Source of the DNA: Rhizobium gallicum bv. gallicum R602sp
GTDB lineage: Bacteria; Pseudomonadota; Alphaproteobacteria; Rhizobiales; Rhizobiaceae
Assembly: GCF_000816845.1 (NCBI RefSeq)
Contig: NZ_CP006877.1
Location: 2,609,501 to 2,673,500 of the forward strand
Length of the DNA stretch: 64,000 bases
Direction: 5' to 3'
Part shown: positions 1 to 9,102 of the stretch, in pieces
How the letters are laid out: each line of letters starts with the position of its first letter
Numbering within the stretch: the stretch's first letter is position 1
The notes under the pieces: model-generated
Seen by the model: only the letters and a program-made list of their open reading frames with translations
Told to the model about the DNA's origin: nothing
Databases searched by the model: none
Made by a program: the position numbers and the translations under genes

Positions 1-1
1 G

Positions 2-172
<171 letters not shown>

Positions 173-195
173 AATCGGCTATGAGGGGTGGGGGG

Positions 196-1092
196 ATGCC
201 ATTGGATTGGGACAAGCTGCGTATTTTTCACGCGGCTGCCGAGGCCGGTTCGTTTACGCATGCGGCCGACAAACTGCATCTCTCCCAATCCGCGATCAGC
301 CGTCAGGTGAGCGCGCTGGAGCAGGACGTCGGCACCAAACTCTTCCACCGCCATGCCCGCGGCCTGATCCTGACGGAACAGGGCGAACTGCTCTATCGCA
401 CCGCCCATGATGTGCTGCTGAAGCTCGAAACGGTGAAGATGCAGCTGACGGAAACGACCGAAACGCCCAGCGGCAAGTTGCGGGTGACCACCACCGTCGG
501 CCTCGGCCAGGGCTGGCTGACGGACAAGATCCAGGAGTTCATGCAGCTCTATCCGGACGTTCAGATCCAGCTCATTCTCGACAACGAGGAACTGGACGTG
601 AACATGCGTCACGCAGATTGCGCCATCCGCCTGCGCCAACCGCAGCAGTCGGATCTCATTCAGCGCAAGCTCTTCACCGTGCATATGCACGTCTATGCCG
701 CCCCCTCCTATATTAACCGCTATGGCGAGCCTCAGTCGGTCGAGGATCTGGACAATCACCGCATCATCACCTTCGGTGAGCCCGCCCCCAGCTATCTGCT
801 GGACGTAAACTGGCTGGAGATCGCCGGCCGCTCTTCGGACAACAAGCGGATTCCGCATCTGCAGATCAACAGCCAGACCTCGATCAAGCGCGCCTGCCTG
901 CTTGGCATCGGCGTCGCCTGCATGCCGGATTACATCGTCGGACGCGATCCGGGTCTCATCCAGTTAGCGATCAACGCCGACGTGCCCTCGTTCGACACCT
1001 ATTTCTGCTATCCGGACGAAATCAAGAATGCCGCAAAGCTGAAGGCATTCCGCGATTTTATCGTCAGCAAGGCGAGAAACTGGAACTTCTGA
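196..1092 (+). CDS. lsrB: LysR-family regulator, LsrB-like
   Basis: 298-residue LysR-type regulator. The N-terminal winged helix (about residues 5–65) contains FHAAAEAGSFTHAADKLHLS and SRQVSALEQDVGTKLFHR; a substrate-binding-like effector domain follows. I chose ATG 196 because a G-rich Shine-Dalgarno (ggggtgggggg) sits just before it, while the upstream in-frame ATG at 181 has none. In Sinorhizobium, LsrB lies downstream of trxB and controls lipopolysaccharide and glutathione/oxidative-stress genes needed in nodules. Symbol transfer rests on this synteny plus family, so the exact regulon here is inferred. Confidence 0.85.
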   Translation: MPLDWDKLRIFHAAAEAGSFTHAADKLHLSQSAISRQVSALEQDVGTKLFHRHARGLILTEQGELLYRTAHDVLLKLETVKMQLTETTETPSGKLRVTTTVGLGQGWLTDKIQEFMQLYPDVQIQLILDNEELDVNMRHADCAIRLRQPQQSDLIQRKLFTVHMHVYAAPSYINRYGEPQSVEDLDNHRIITFGEPAPSYLLDVNWLEIAGRSSDNKRIPHLQINSQTSIKRACLLGIGVACMPDYIVGRDPGLIQLAINADVPSFDTYFCYPDEIKNAAKLKAFRDFIVSKARNWNF

Positions 1093-1194
1093 TTCCCGTT
1101 TTTGTTCACTCAAACGCAGACCATGCAACCAACGCATGACTGGCATGCACAAAAGAGGGTTGCCGTTTGCTCAATTAAACACCATATCGCACTC

Positions 1195-1310
1195 AGCTGA
1201 TGCACATGGTGGCTTTTCCTCCCAGTTCCACCGCATTAGCTGTTCCCCTCTGGAGGTTTTTGACCTTCACACCTTAAAGGGCCCCGAACTTTCGGCGGCC
1301 CTCTTTTTTT
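1195..1310 (+). ncRNA. abcR1: AbcR-type trans-acting sRNA, copy 1 (alpha-r15 family)
   Basis: About 116 nt, nearly identical to a second copy 214 bases downstream. A first hairpin pairs AGCTGATGC with GCATTAGCT and GGTGG with CCACC, leaving a loop with CTCCCA, an anti-Shine-Dalgarno motif. A second C-rich stretch (GTTCCCCTCTGGAGG) follows, then a strong intrinsic terminator (AGGGCC/GGCCCT stem and a T run ending at 1310). A likely promoter has TTGCCG at 1160–1165 and CCATAT at 1182–1187. Tandem AbcR RNAs beside lsrB are known in rhizobia, where with Hfq they repress ABC-transporter mRNAs. Which copy corresponds to AbcR1 or AbcR2 is not certain. Confidence 0.88.
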
Positions 1311-1408
1311 GCCCAGAATCGCTGCATTGCAACATAATTTGTGCAGCGCATGGCAGGCATGCATAATAATGCATTGAAAGCTGCCCAAGAAAGCACCATA
1401 TCGCACCT

Positions 1409-1523
1409 AGCTGATGCACTTCGGTGGCTTCTCTCCCAGTGCCACCGCATTAGCTGTTCCCCTCTGGAGGTTTTTTGACCTTCACACCTTAAGGGCCCCG
1501 AGCTTTCGGCGGCCCTTTTTTTT
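1409..1523 (+). ncRNA. abcR2: AbcR-type trans-acting sRNA, copy 2 (alpha-r15 family)
   Basis: Second copy, about 115 nt, with the same three-part layout: a hairpin exposing CTCCCAG in its loop, a GTTCCCCTCTGGAGG segment, and a GGGCC/GGCCC terminator with a T run ending at 1523. Differences from copy 1 cluster in the first loop and flanking stem (cacttcggtggcttctctcc versus cacatggtggcttttcctcc). It has its own promoter candidate, TTGAAA at 1374–1379 and CCATAT at 1396–1401. Separate promoters mean the two RNAs could answer different signals. The start is placed by alignment and promoter spacing. Confidence 0.88.
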
Positions 1524-1637
1524 GCTTAAAATTTAGGCGCCCTTCAAAGCCGAACAGCTCACGCCCTCGTGATTTGCATATCGAAAAGCGACGATCCATA
1601 TATCGAAAGAATTCGATTTATAGTTCGGCACAAGACG

Positions 1638-1931
1638 ATGGATAGAGATGAAATCCTGAAAGCGCTTTCCCATCCGATGCGGGTGGAAATCCTCAATTGG
1701 CTGAAAGATCCGAAGGAGCACTTCTCCTCCCAGGAGCACCCGTTGGAAATGGGTGTCTGTGCCAGCCAGTTCGAGCGCTGCGGCCTTTCACAATCGACCG
1801 TATCCGCTCATCTAGCAACATTGAGCCGCGCCGGCCTCGTCACGACCAGGCGCGTTGGCCAATGGATTTTCTACAAGCGCAACGAAGAAACGATCGCTGC
1901 CTTCCTCAAGCAACTCAGCCAGGATCTGTGA
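1638..1931 (+). CDS. ArsR/SmtB-family transcriptional regulator
   Basis: 97-residue winged-helix protein. It opens MDRDEILKALSHPMRVEIL, the typical ArsR N-terminus, and contains the recognition helix GLSQSTVSAHLATLSRAGLV (about residues 52–71) and the wing VTTRRVGQWIFYKRNEE. There are Cys residues around 39 and 51 (GVCASQFERCGLSQ), just ahead of the recognition helix, where some family members sense metals or thiols, so redox or metal sensing is possible but unproven. It lies 110 bases upstream of an Old Yellow Enzyme gene in the same orientation, so it probably represses that gene. The Shine-Dalgarno is weak; longer in-frame starts exist upstream. Confidence 0.85.
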   Translation: MDRDEILKALSHPMRVEILNWLKDPKEHFSSQEHPLEMGVCASQFERCGLSQSTVSAHLATLSRAGLVTTRRVGQWIFYKRNEETIAAFLKQLSQDL

Positions 1932-2041
1932 CAGCCGGATCGACCTCGTCGCCACCGCACTTGCCTATCTCTCCGCCGGGTCGAGTTTGCCCACAGTGGC
2001 GGAGTGATCCTCCCGCCCCGCCAGAACAGGAAAGGACTTCC

Positions 2042-3166
2042 ATGAACAAGCTTCTCGAGCCCGCGCAGATTGGCGACATTGCCGTCAGGAACCGCATCGT
2101 CATGGCACCGCTGACCCGCAACCGCTCGCCCGGTGCGATCCCGAACGATTTGAACGTCGAATATTATCGCCAGCGCGCCACAGCCGGCCTCATCATCACC
2201 GAGGCAACGGCCATCACACACCAGGGCCAAGGTTACGCCGACGTTCCCGGCCTCTACAAGAAGGAAGCCCTCGATGGCTGGAAGCGCGTGACGGATGCCG
2301 TGCATGCAGGCGGTGGCAAGATCGTCGTGCAGATGTGGCATGTCGGTCGCATCTCGCACACCACGCTGCAGCCGAACGGCGGCAAACCTGTCTCCTCAAC
2401 CAATAAAGTCGCGACGGCGAAGACCTATCTGGTCAACGCCGATGGCACCGGCAGCTTCGCGGAAACCTCCGAGCCGCGTGCGCTCGAGACATCTGAAATT
2501 CCCGGCATCATCGAGGATTATCGCAAGGCAGCGCGCGCTGCGATCGACGCAGGCTTCGATGGCGTCGAAATCCACGGCGCAAACGGCTACCTGCTCGACC
2601 AATTCCTGCGCGATGGTATCAACGACCGTACCGACCAGTATGGCGGTTCGATCGAACATCGCGCTCGCTTCACCTTCGAGGTGGCAGATGCCGTGACACG
2701 CGAAATCGGTGCCGGCCGCACGGCGATCCGTATTTCGCCGGTCACACCCTCGGGCGAAAGCTATGATTCGAATCCGCAGGCGCTTTTCACCTACGTCGTC
2801 GAAGGCCTCGCCAGATATGAGCTCGCCTATGTCCACGTTATCGAGGGCCAGACGGGCGGCGAGCGCGACTATACGCAGGGGACAAATCCGCCCTTCGACT
2901 ACAAGAACCTGCGCCAGACTTATGAAAAGGCGGGCGGCCATGCAAACTGGATGGTCAACAACGGTTACGACCGTCAGATGGCAATCGATGCCGTCGAAAG
3001 CGGCCGCGCCGATCTGGTCGCCTTCGGCAAGCCCTTCATCGCCAATCCGGACCTGGTCGAACGCCTGCAGAAGAACCTGCCGCTGAACACGCCGGACCAG
3101 GCCACCTTCTATGGCGGCGGGGCAAGGGGTTATATCGACTATCCACTGCTCGAAAAGGTCGCCTGA
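2042..3166 (+). CDS. Old Yellow Enzyme family alkene reductase (NemA-like)
   Basis: 374-residue FMN-dependent oxidoreductase with a TIM-barrel. Motifs: IVMAPLTRNRSPGAIPNDLN near the N-terminus, HGANGYLLDQFLRDGINDRT, then QYGGSIEHRARF, and the C-terminal FMN phosphate site ADLVAFGKPFIANPDLVERL. These match the NemA/xenobiotic reductase branch, which reduces activated C=C bonds of electrophiles (enals, maleimides, nitrate esters) using NAD(P)H. The start has AAAGGAC eight bases upstream. The neighbouring ArsR gene is a plausible electrophile-responsive repressor. The physiological substrate cannot be read from the sequence. Confidence 0.92.
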   Translation: MNKLLEPAQIGDIAVRNRIVMAPLTRNRSPGAIPNDLNVEYYRQRATAGLIITEATAITHQGQGYADVPGLYKKEALDGWKRVTDAVHAGGGKIVVQMWHVGRISHTTLQPNGGKPVSSTNKVATAKTYLVNADGTGSFAETSEPRALETSEIPGIIEDYRKAARAAIDAGFDGVEIHGANGYLLDQFLRDGINDRTDQYGGSIEHRARFTFEVADAVTREIGAGRTAIRISPVTPSGESYDSNPQALFTYVVEGLARYELAYVHVIEGQTGGERDYTQGTNPPFDYKNLRQTYEKAGGHANWMVNNGYDRQMAIDAVESGRADLVAFGKPFIANPDLVERLQKNLPLNTPDQATFYGGGARGYIDYPLLEKVA

Positions 3167-3186
3167 CCTTCAGACGTACCGGACGA

Positions 3187-3215
3187 GATCCCGCCTTGCG
3201 CGGGATTTCTTTTTC
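3187..3215 (+). terminator. Intrinsic terminator after the OYE gene
   Basis: Stem ATCCCGC/GCGGGAT with loop CTTGC followed by TTCTTTTTC, 21 bases after the OYE stop. It separates the OYE transcript from the kinase gene that begins at 3240. Confidence 0.75.
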
Positions 3216-3239
3216 AACTCCCGCCGTTAGAATGCGGCC

Positions 3240-4043
3240 ATGTTCGAATCCCATCTCGACCGCTGGTCGCTTGCGCCGGACGGTGAACCGATCATCACCC
3301 ATTCCAGTCACCTCCTGCCCGTCCTTTGGAACGGCAAACCGGCAATGCTCAAGAAGTCTCGTGACGAGGCCGAAAGGGCCGGCGGTGCGTTGATGCACTG
3401 GTGGGACGGCGGCGGTGCCGCCCAGGTTTATGCTCATGACGACGAAGCTGTTCTGCTCGAACGGGCGACGGGCGGCCGCTCACTGCTGAAGATGGCGATG
3501 CATGGCGAAGACGATGAGGCAAGCCGGATCATCTGCCGCACCGTCGAAAGACTTCACGCACCGCGGCAAAAGCCCCCGCCCAGCCTCATTCCGCTGCGCT
3601 GCTGGTTCCGGGAACTGGCGCCTGCAGCGAGAGCCTATGGCGGCATCCTTCCCGAATGCAGTGCTATCGCCGAGACGCTGCTTTGCGACCCGCGCGATCC
3701 GGTCGTGTTGCACGGCGACATTCACCACAGCAATATTCTTGATTTCGAAGAAGACGGGTGGCTAGCGATCGACCCGAAAGGCCTGATCGGCGAACGCGGC
3801 TTCGACTATGCCAACACTTTCGCCAATGAAGACCTTCCGGCCATCAGCGTGCCGGGGCGCCTCCAGCGCCAGCTCCGGATCGTTTGTGCCGAAACCGGCA
3901 TGGAGTCCAAACGCCTACTGCAATGGATTGCCGCCTATTCCGGCCTGTCAGCGGCTTGGTTCCTCGGCGATAATATGAATACGTCGGCAGAGAGCCCGCT
4001 TGCCGTCGCGCGCATCGCTCTGGCGGAGTTGCGGCAAGCCTAG
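3240..4043 (+). CDS. APH(6)/hydroxyurea phosphotransferase-like kinase
   Basis: 267 residues in the aminoglycoside 6-phosphotransferase/hydroxyurea kinase family. The catalytic loop is VVLHGDIHHSNILDF (about 156–170; catalytic Asp in HGD) and the Mg-binding segment is WLAIDPKGLIGERGFDYAN, the IDPKG variant typical of this family. Members phosphorylate streptomycin or hydroxyurea, but chromosomal rhizobial copies are often of unknown substrate. It is a single gene with its own upstream terminator boundary. I would not infer drug resistance from the sequence alone. Confidence 0.85.
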   Translation: MFESHLDRWSLAPDGEPIITHSSHLLPVLWNGKPAMLKKSRDEAERAGGALMHWWDGGGAAQVYAHDDEAVLLERATGGRSLLKMAMHGEDDEASRIICRTVERLHAPRQKPPPSLIPLRCWFRELAPAARAYGGILPECSAIAETLLCDPRDPVVLHGDIHHSNILDFEEDGWLAIDPKGLIGERGFDYANTFANEDLPAISVPGRLQRQLRIVCAETGMESKRLLQWIAAYSGLSAAWFLGDNMNTSAESPLAVARIALAELRQA

Positions 4044-4170
4044 CGGCCTCCTTCAATAAAGGTCAGGGGATGTTTTCTTCATGCGGCAGATCGTGCCACG
4101 CGCAAGAGCCTGCGCTTGAGCGCCGCGGAAAAGCGGCTTCATCAACATGGTCGTCGAACGAGCGCTCGGC

Positions 4171-4455
4171 TCAGGCACGCGGAGAGACATCGGCGGAACC
4201 GCCACCCTTCCATTTGGTGTCGACGACTTCCGTCTCCGGCCGGTCGCCGCCTTCGGCATATTCCTCATGCCATTTGCCTTTCTCATCCTGCCAGCTGATC
4301 TCGGCGGAATCGCCGCCGACCTGCTGTTCGGCCGCGACGATGCGGGCTGCCTCCAGCGCTTCGGCATGCGACGGGAATGCTTCGGAATAGACTTCTCCCA
4401 GCCGGTAGGCCCAGCCGCCGTCATGGGGAACGACCTCGTAAACCACCTTGATCAT
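4171..4455 (-). CDS. DUF2188 domain-containing small protein
   Basis: 94 residues beginning MIKVVYEVVPHDGGWAYRLG, the DUF2188 pattern in which a short beta-rich domain carries an HDGGWAV-like motif, followed by a helical segment rich in Ala and Glu (AEALEAARIVAAEQQ). The C-terminal third is Gly/Asp/Lys-rich. I chose this start because AGGAGAGG lies directly upstream; a longer in-frame start adds 13 residues without a better ribosome site. It is a monocistronic gene of unknown role. Confidence 0.75.
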   Translation of the reverse strand: MIKVVYEVVPHDGGWAYRLGEVYSEAFPSHAEALEAARIVAAEQQVGGDSAEISWQDEKGKWHEEYAEGGDRPETEVVDTKWKGGGSADVSPRA

Positions 4456-4680
4456 GCACCTCTCCTCTTTTCTCGTTACCCGATCTGTCGACAATCAGCC
4501 GAAGGTCGCCGGACTGCATCCGGTACCATCGCGCGCGGCAAGGCGAGAATTACGAGGCACGCCGCGATTGCTTCCGGCTGACCAATATCGGCAGTATTCC
4601 ATTAAATGCACAAGACTGCAAATTCGCCCCGCAGTCGCGCTGCCTGATGGGAAAGATCATCGGCTGTCGAAGAACGGAAT

Positions 4681-4978
4681 CAGAATTTCAGGCCCGGCGG
4701 ATAACCTGCCAGAGCCTGGTCGAGCGTCACAAGCTGCAGTGGCGAGCGAAAGGCGGCCGAAGGACCGCCTCTGGCAGGGGATCATCGAAGTCGTCGGATG
4801 AACATCTCCCCTCGTCATGCCCCTTATAGCTTCGGCCGGATCAAGGCTCACCCCCGCGCCGCTTATGCGCAATAACATCGAAGACCGGACGGTTTCGCGT
4901 TACGACAATCGTGTTCCCTTCCTCGACCTCACGGGCAAGCTCAGTCTGGCCGTCTCGCGAGCGGATCGAGGTTTTCAT
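4681..4978 (-). pseudogene. Decayed Phd-type antitoxin with PIN-toxin tail
   Basis: On the minus strand from ATG 4978, one frame reads TELAREVEEGNTIVVTRN and PVFDVIAHKRRGG, a Phd/YefM antitoxin core. A frame change gives VSLDPAEAI, and another gives SSDDFDDPLPEAVLRPPF, the acidic C-terminal tail typical of such antitoxins, ending at 4728. Immediately after, VTLDQALAGYPPGLKF resembles the last strand of a PIN-domain toxin, so most of the toxin seems deleted. At least two frameshifts make it non-functional. The rest of the 4456–5073 gap shows no other gene. Confidence 0.55.
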
Positions 4979-5023
4979 ACATCAAATGCACGCGCAGCCA
5001 CACCGTCAACGATCGAATGAAAA

Positions 5024-5050
5024 GGGAAAAGCCCGCCATCGCTGACGGGC
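5024..5050 (-). terminator. Intrinsic terminator of the aminotransferase gene
   Basis: Read on the minus strand, GCCCGTCA–GCGA–TGGCGGGC (one mismatch) followed by TTTTCCCTTTTC, 24 bases after the aminotransferase stop. Confidence 0.7.
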
Positions 5051-5073
5051 CTTTCTTCAATTCTGCCAACTGC

Positions 5074-6628
<1,555 letters not shown>

Positions 6629-7003
6629 ATGTTTCTGGAGGACGAGCGAGCAGCAGCGCGGCTTCGCGCCCGCCGGGTTTCGCTTTCTTTTCTAATTGCA
6701 GCAGGCGTTGTCGCCGCTTCGACGATGACGGCATTCGGGGTCATTTCGACAGCTCGGGCCGAAGGGATGCCGCAGTTGCAGAAGATCGAGCAAACAACCG
6801 GCTCCGTTGCCGCGCCCGTGCCGGCAGCAACTGAAGCGGCCGCTCGGCCTTCGGCTTCGGCGAAGCCGCCGCGGATAACGACACGCGCCGAGGGGCAGAT
6901 CAGGCGCGGGCTGACCATGCTGCTTTTCGCCTTGACCGCTGCGGGCGCACTTGCAGTATGGCGCCGCCGTATCAAGCACCTAATGACCACGAGGACCCGG
7001 TAA
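6629..7003 (+). CDS. Small membrane protein, possible sortase-target remnant
   Basis: 124 residues. Residues about 16–44 form a signal peptide or membrane helix (SLSFLIAAGVVAASTMTAFG, then TARAEG). A Pro/Ala-rich linker follows, then a second helix near the C-terminus (LTMLLFALTAAGALAVW) capped by RRRIKH. A signal peptide plus terminal helix and Arg cluster is the shell of the proteobacterial sortase target protein, but the large VIT/vWA domains are missing. Start 6629 has TTGAGG seven bases upstream; ATG 6623 is too close to it. The stop overlaps the next start (taATG). The link to sortase targets is inference. Confidence 0.55.
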   Translation: MFLEDERAAARLRARRVSLSFLIAAGVVAASTMTAFGVISTARAEGMPQLQKIEQTTGSVAAPVPAATEAAARPSASAKPPRITTRAEGQIRRGLTMLLFALTAAGALAVWRRRIKHLMTTRTR

Positions 7004-7365
7004 TGATGTCAAGTCCCCGCGACGGAAACCGGCATCAGGATGCGTACGGGTTCGAACCGCTTCCCTCCTACCTCGAACTGGCCATGGCGACCGCGGCGGC
7101 CACAGCCCATGACGGGCCGAAGCAGCGTGAGAAAGGCCTGCTTTTCTCGCGCTTGTCTGCGGTCGAGCGGATGATTGCGCTCGGCATCGCCGGGCTTGCG
7201 CTTTATGGCGTCGCGCTGATGAGCGACGGCTTCTACATCAAGGGTAAGGCTGCCGTCGCGCAGATCCTGCTGCAGCGCGCCTTCGCGGGACCCGAGCTGG
7301 TGGACACGACGCCGACCGCCTCCATTCAACCTCAAAACACAAAGCCGTTATCCGCGCCGCAATAA
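7003..7365 (+). CDS. Class GN sortase-like N-terminal fragment
   Basis: 120 residues overlapping the upstream ORF by one base. About residues 48–90 carry one membrane helix and GFYIKGKAAVAQILLQRAFA, matching the N-terminal signature of class GN sortases (YIxAKAxLAQxLLxRAW). The protein then ends after a short Thr/Pro/Gln tail, with no catalytic His, Cys or Arg and no beta-barrel. The downstream frame to 7427 does not supply the missing sortase core. Either the gene is a deletion relic or it encodes a small membrane protein that reused the anchor. Confidence 0.55.
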   Translation: MMSSPRDGNRHQDAYGFEPLPSYLELAMATAAATAHDGPKQREKGLLFSRLSAVERMIALGIAGLALYGVALMSDGFYIKGKAAVAQILLQRAFAGPELVDTTPTASIQPQNTKPLSAPQ

Positions 7366-7427
7366 GGTTGAAGCGCCCTGCCCTCCGCTCCACGTTGCAA
7401 GCGGATGAAAGCGACTGGAAACGCCAC

Positions 7428-8576
7428 ATGACTATCCCCAAAACATTCGCCGCTTCGCTGCTTTTCGGCGCGTCGGTCCTCGCACCCGGGTTTGCCGCGG
7501 CGGCAGACAGGGTCGAGACCGAAAAAGTCGCGGTCAGCGTCGAAACCCTGGCGGAAGGGCTGGAGCATCCCTGGGCTGTGGAAGTGCTGCCTGACGGCGG
7601 CTATCTGGTGACCGAACGGCCTGGGCGGATGCGGATCGTCAGGGACGGCACGCTTTCAGATCCGATCGGAGGCGTGCCGGACGTTCGCGCCCGTGGCCAG
7701 GGCGGCTTGATGGACGTGGCACTTGCGCCGGATTTTGCGACGAGCCGTACGATCTATTTCACGGCATCGACCGCCAATCGAAGAGGCTCGGGAACTGAAG
7801 CCTTCAGCGCCACGCTTGCCACCGACGGCAGCAAACTCGAGAACGTGAAGACGATCTTCACGATGAAGCAGTTCACCGGCGGCAGTATCCAATACGGATC
7901 GCGCATTGCCATCGCGGGCGACGGTAGTCTCTTTATCAGCATTGGCGACCGCGGCGACAGAATTCGCTCGCAGGACTGGAAGGATGATGCAGGCTCGATC
8001 GTGCATATTAATGCCGATGGCAGCATCCCTGCGGACAACCCGTTCAAGGACAGCGGAAAGGCGCTTCCGGAAATTTGGTCGAAAGGCCATCGCAACCCGC
8101 AGGGCATCACCTTCGACCTTGCCGACGGCAAACTCTACACCGTCGAGCACGGCGCGCGCGGCGGCGACGAAATCAATGTCATTGAACCCGGCAAGAACTA
8201 CGGCTGGCCGATCATCAGCTATGGACGCAATTACTCCGGCTCAAAGATCGGTGAAGGCACGGCCAAGAAAGGACTGGAACAGCCGCTGCATTATTGGGAT
8301 CCGTCGATCGCGCCGGGCGCGCTCGCGATCTATCGCGGCAGAATGTTTCCAGAGTGGGACGGCGACTTCCTTGTCGCAGCACTCAAATTTCAACTGCTCT
8401 CCCGCATGCAACGCGATAAAAACGGTACCTTCGTTGCAGGGGAGCAGATTTTCGAGGGTGATTACGGCCGCCTGCGGGATGTTGTCGTCGCACCGGACGG
8501 TGCGCTCTTGATAGTCACGGATGAGGCCGATGGCGCACTGCTGCGTGTCTCGCGCTCCGACCGCCAAAACGGTTAG
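7428..8576 (+). CDS. Periplasmic PQQ-dependent sugar dehydrogenase (YliI-like)
   Basis: 382 residues with a cleavable signal peptide (FAASLLFGASVLAPGFAAAA). The six-bladed propeller of the glucose/sorbosone dehydrogenase family is supported by LEHPWAVEVLPDGGYLVTER, GQGGLMDVALAPDF, KGHRNPQGITFD and EHGARGGDEINVIEPGKNYG. Members oxidise aldose sugars in the periplasm with PQQ, and the PQQ must come from elsewhere because no pqq genes are in this window. ATG 7428 puts the signal peptide at the N-terminus. Its stop overlaps the last bases of a convergent DUF3052 pseudogene. Confidence 0.88.
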   Translation: MTIPKTFAASLLFGASVLAPGFAAAADRVETEKVAVSVETLAEGLEHPWAVEVLPDGGYLVTERPGRMRIVRDGTLSDPIGGVPDVRARGQGGLMDVALAPDFATSRTIYFTASTANRRGSGTEAFSATLATDGSKLENVKTIFTMKQFTGGSIQYGSRIAIAGDGSLFISIGDRGDRIRSQDWKDDAGSIVHINADGSIPADNPFKDSGKALPEIWSKGHRNPQGITFDLADGKLYTVEHGARGGDEINVIEPGKNYGWPIISYGRNYSGSKIGEGTAKKGLEQPLHYWDPSIAPGALAIYRGRMFPEWDGDFLVAALKFQLLSRMQRDKNGTFVAGEQIFEGDYGRLRDVVVAPDGALLIVTDEADGALLRVSRSDRQNG

Positions 8577-8987
8577 ACACTGCGCAGTTCATTGCCGATC
8601 ACGAATTTCAGGCCGGACCAGACGGCATCGACCGAACAGAACCCGACGTCCACGAGACCGCGCGGAAACAGGATTTCCGCAGCAAATCCTCATATCGTCG
8701 GCAGGCGCGCTGCCTTCTTCGGGCAGGATATCCAGAGTATGCCGTCAGGCTTCAAGGCCTTCAAACGGTGACCCGCCATGCCTTCCAGGGCAACTCGCTT
8801 GGCTTCGAAGACATGTATGTAGTCAAAACATGTGCCGTCTACGGGCAGCGCATCATCAACGCGCGAGAAGCCGGCAAAGCCGCGGATCTCGCCGATGGCG
8901 TCGGGCACGGCGATCAGCAAGGCCGCCTGCCCGTCCGTCAGGTCGAGCTTTTTGGCAAGCGAAATTCCGGAGTAACCGGGCGGTCAT
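8573..8987 (-). pseudogene. DUF3052 family gene broken by three small indels
   Basis: From ATG 8987 the gene starts MTA and is then shifted by one extra C (gccCggttac). The next frame reads GYSGISLAKKLDLTDGQAAL, LIAVPDAIGEIRGFAGFSRV, and later LKPDGILWISCPKKAARLPT before a TGA caused by a two-base loss. After a further one-base loss the frame resumes as EILFPRGLVDVGFCSVDAVW, ending NELRSV. Correcting the indels gives about 138 codons, the size expected for this family. The function of DUF3052 is unknown to me. Confidence 0.75.
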
Positions 8988-9102
8988 TCTTCCGGCCATG
9001 CACGCAATCTCGGCACTCGTAAGGAGCCTTCTTCGCCCTTGCCCAAACGAAATGCAACTGGTAACCGTCCGCGATACAGCCTGCCCCACATCGAGGACTG
9101 AT

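Noticed and set aside
3240..4043. APH(6)-like gene as an antibiotic-resistance determinant
   Set aside because: Family motifs are clear but it sits in core chromosome without mobile-element context, and many chromosomal members have unrelated or unknown substrates.
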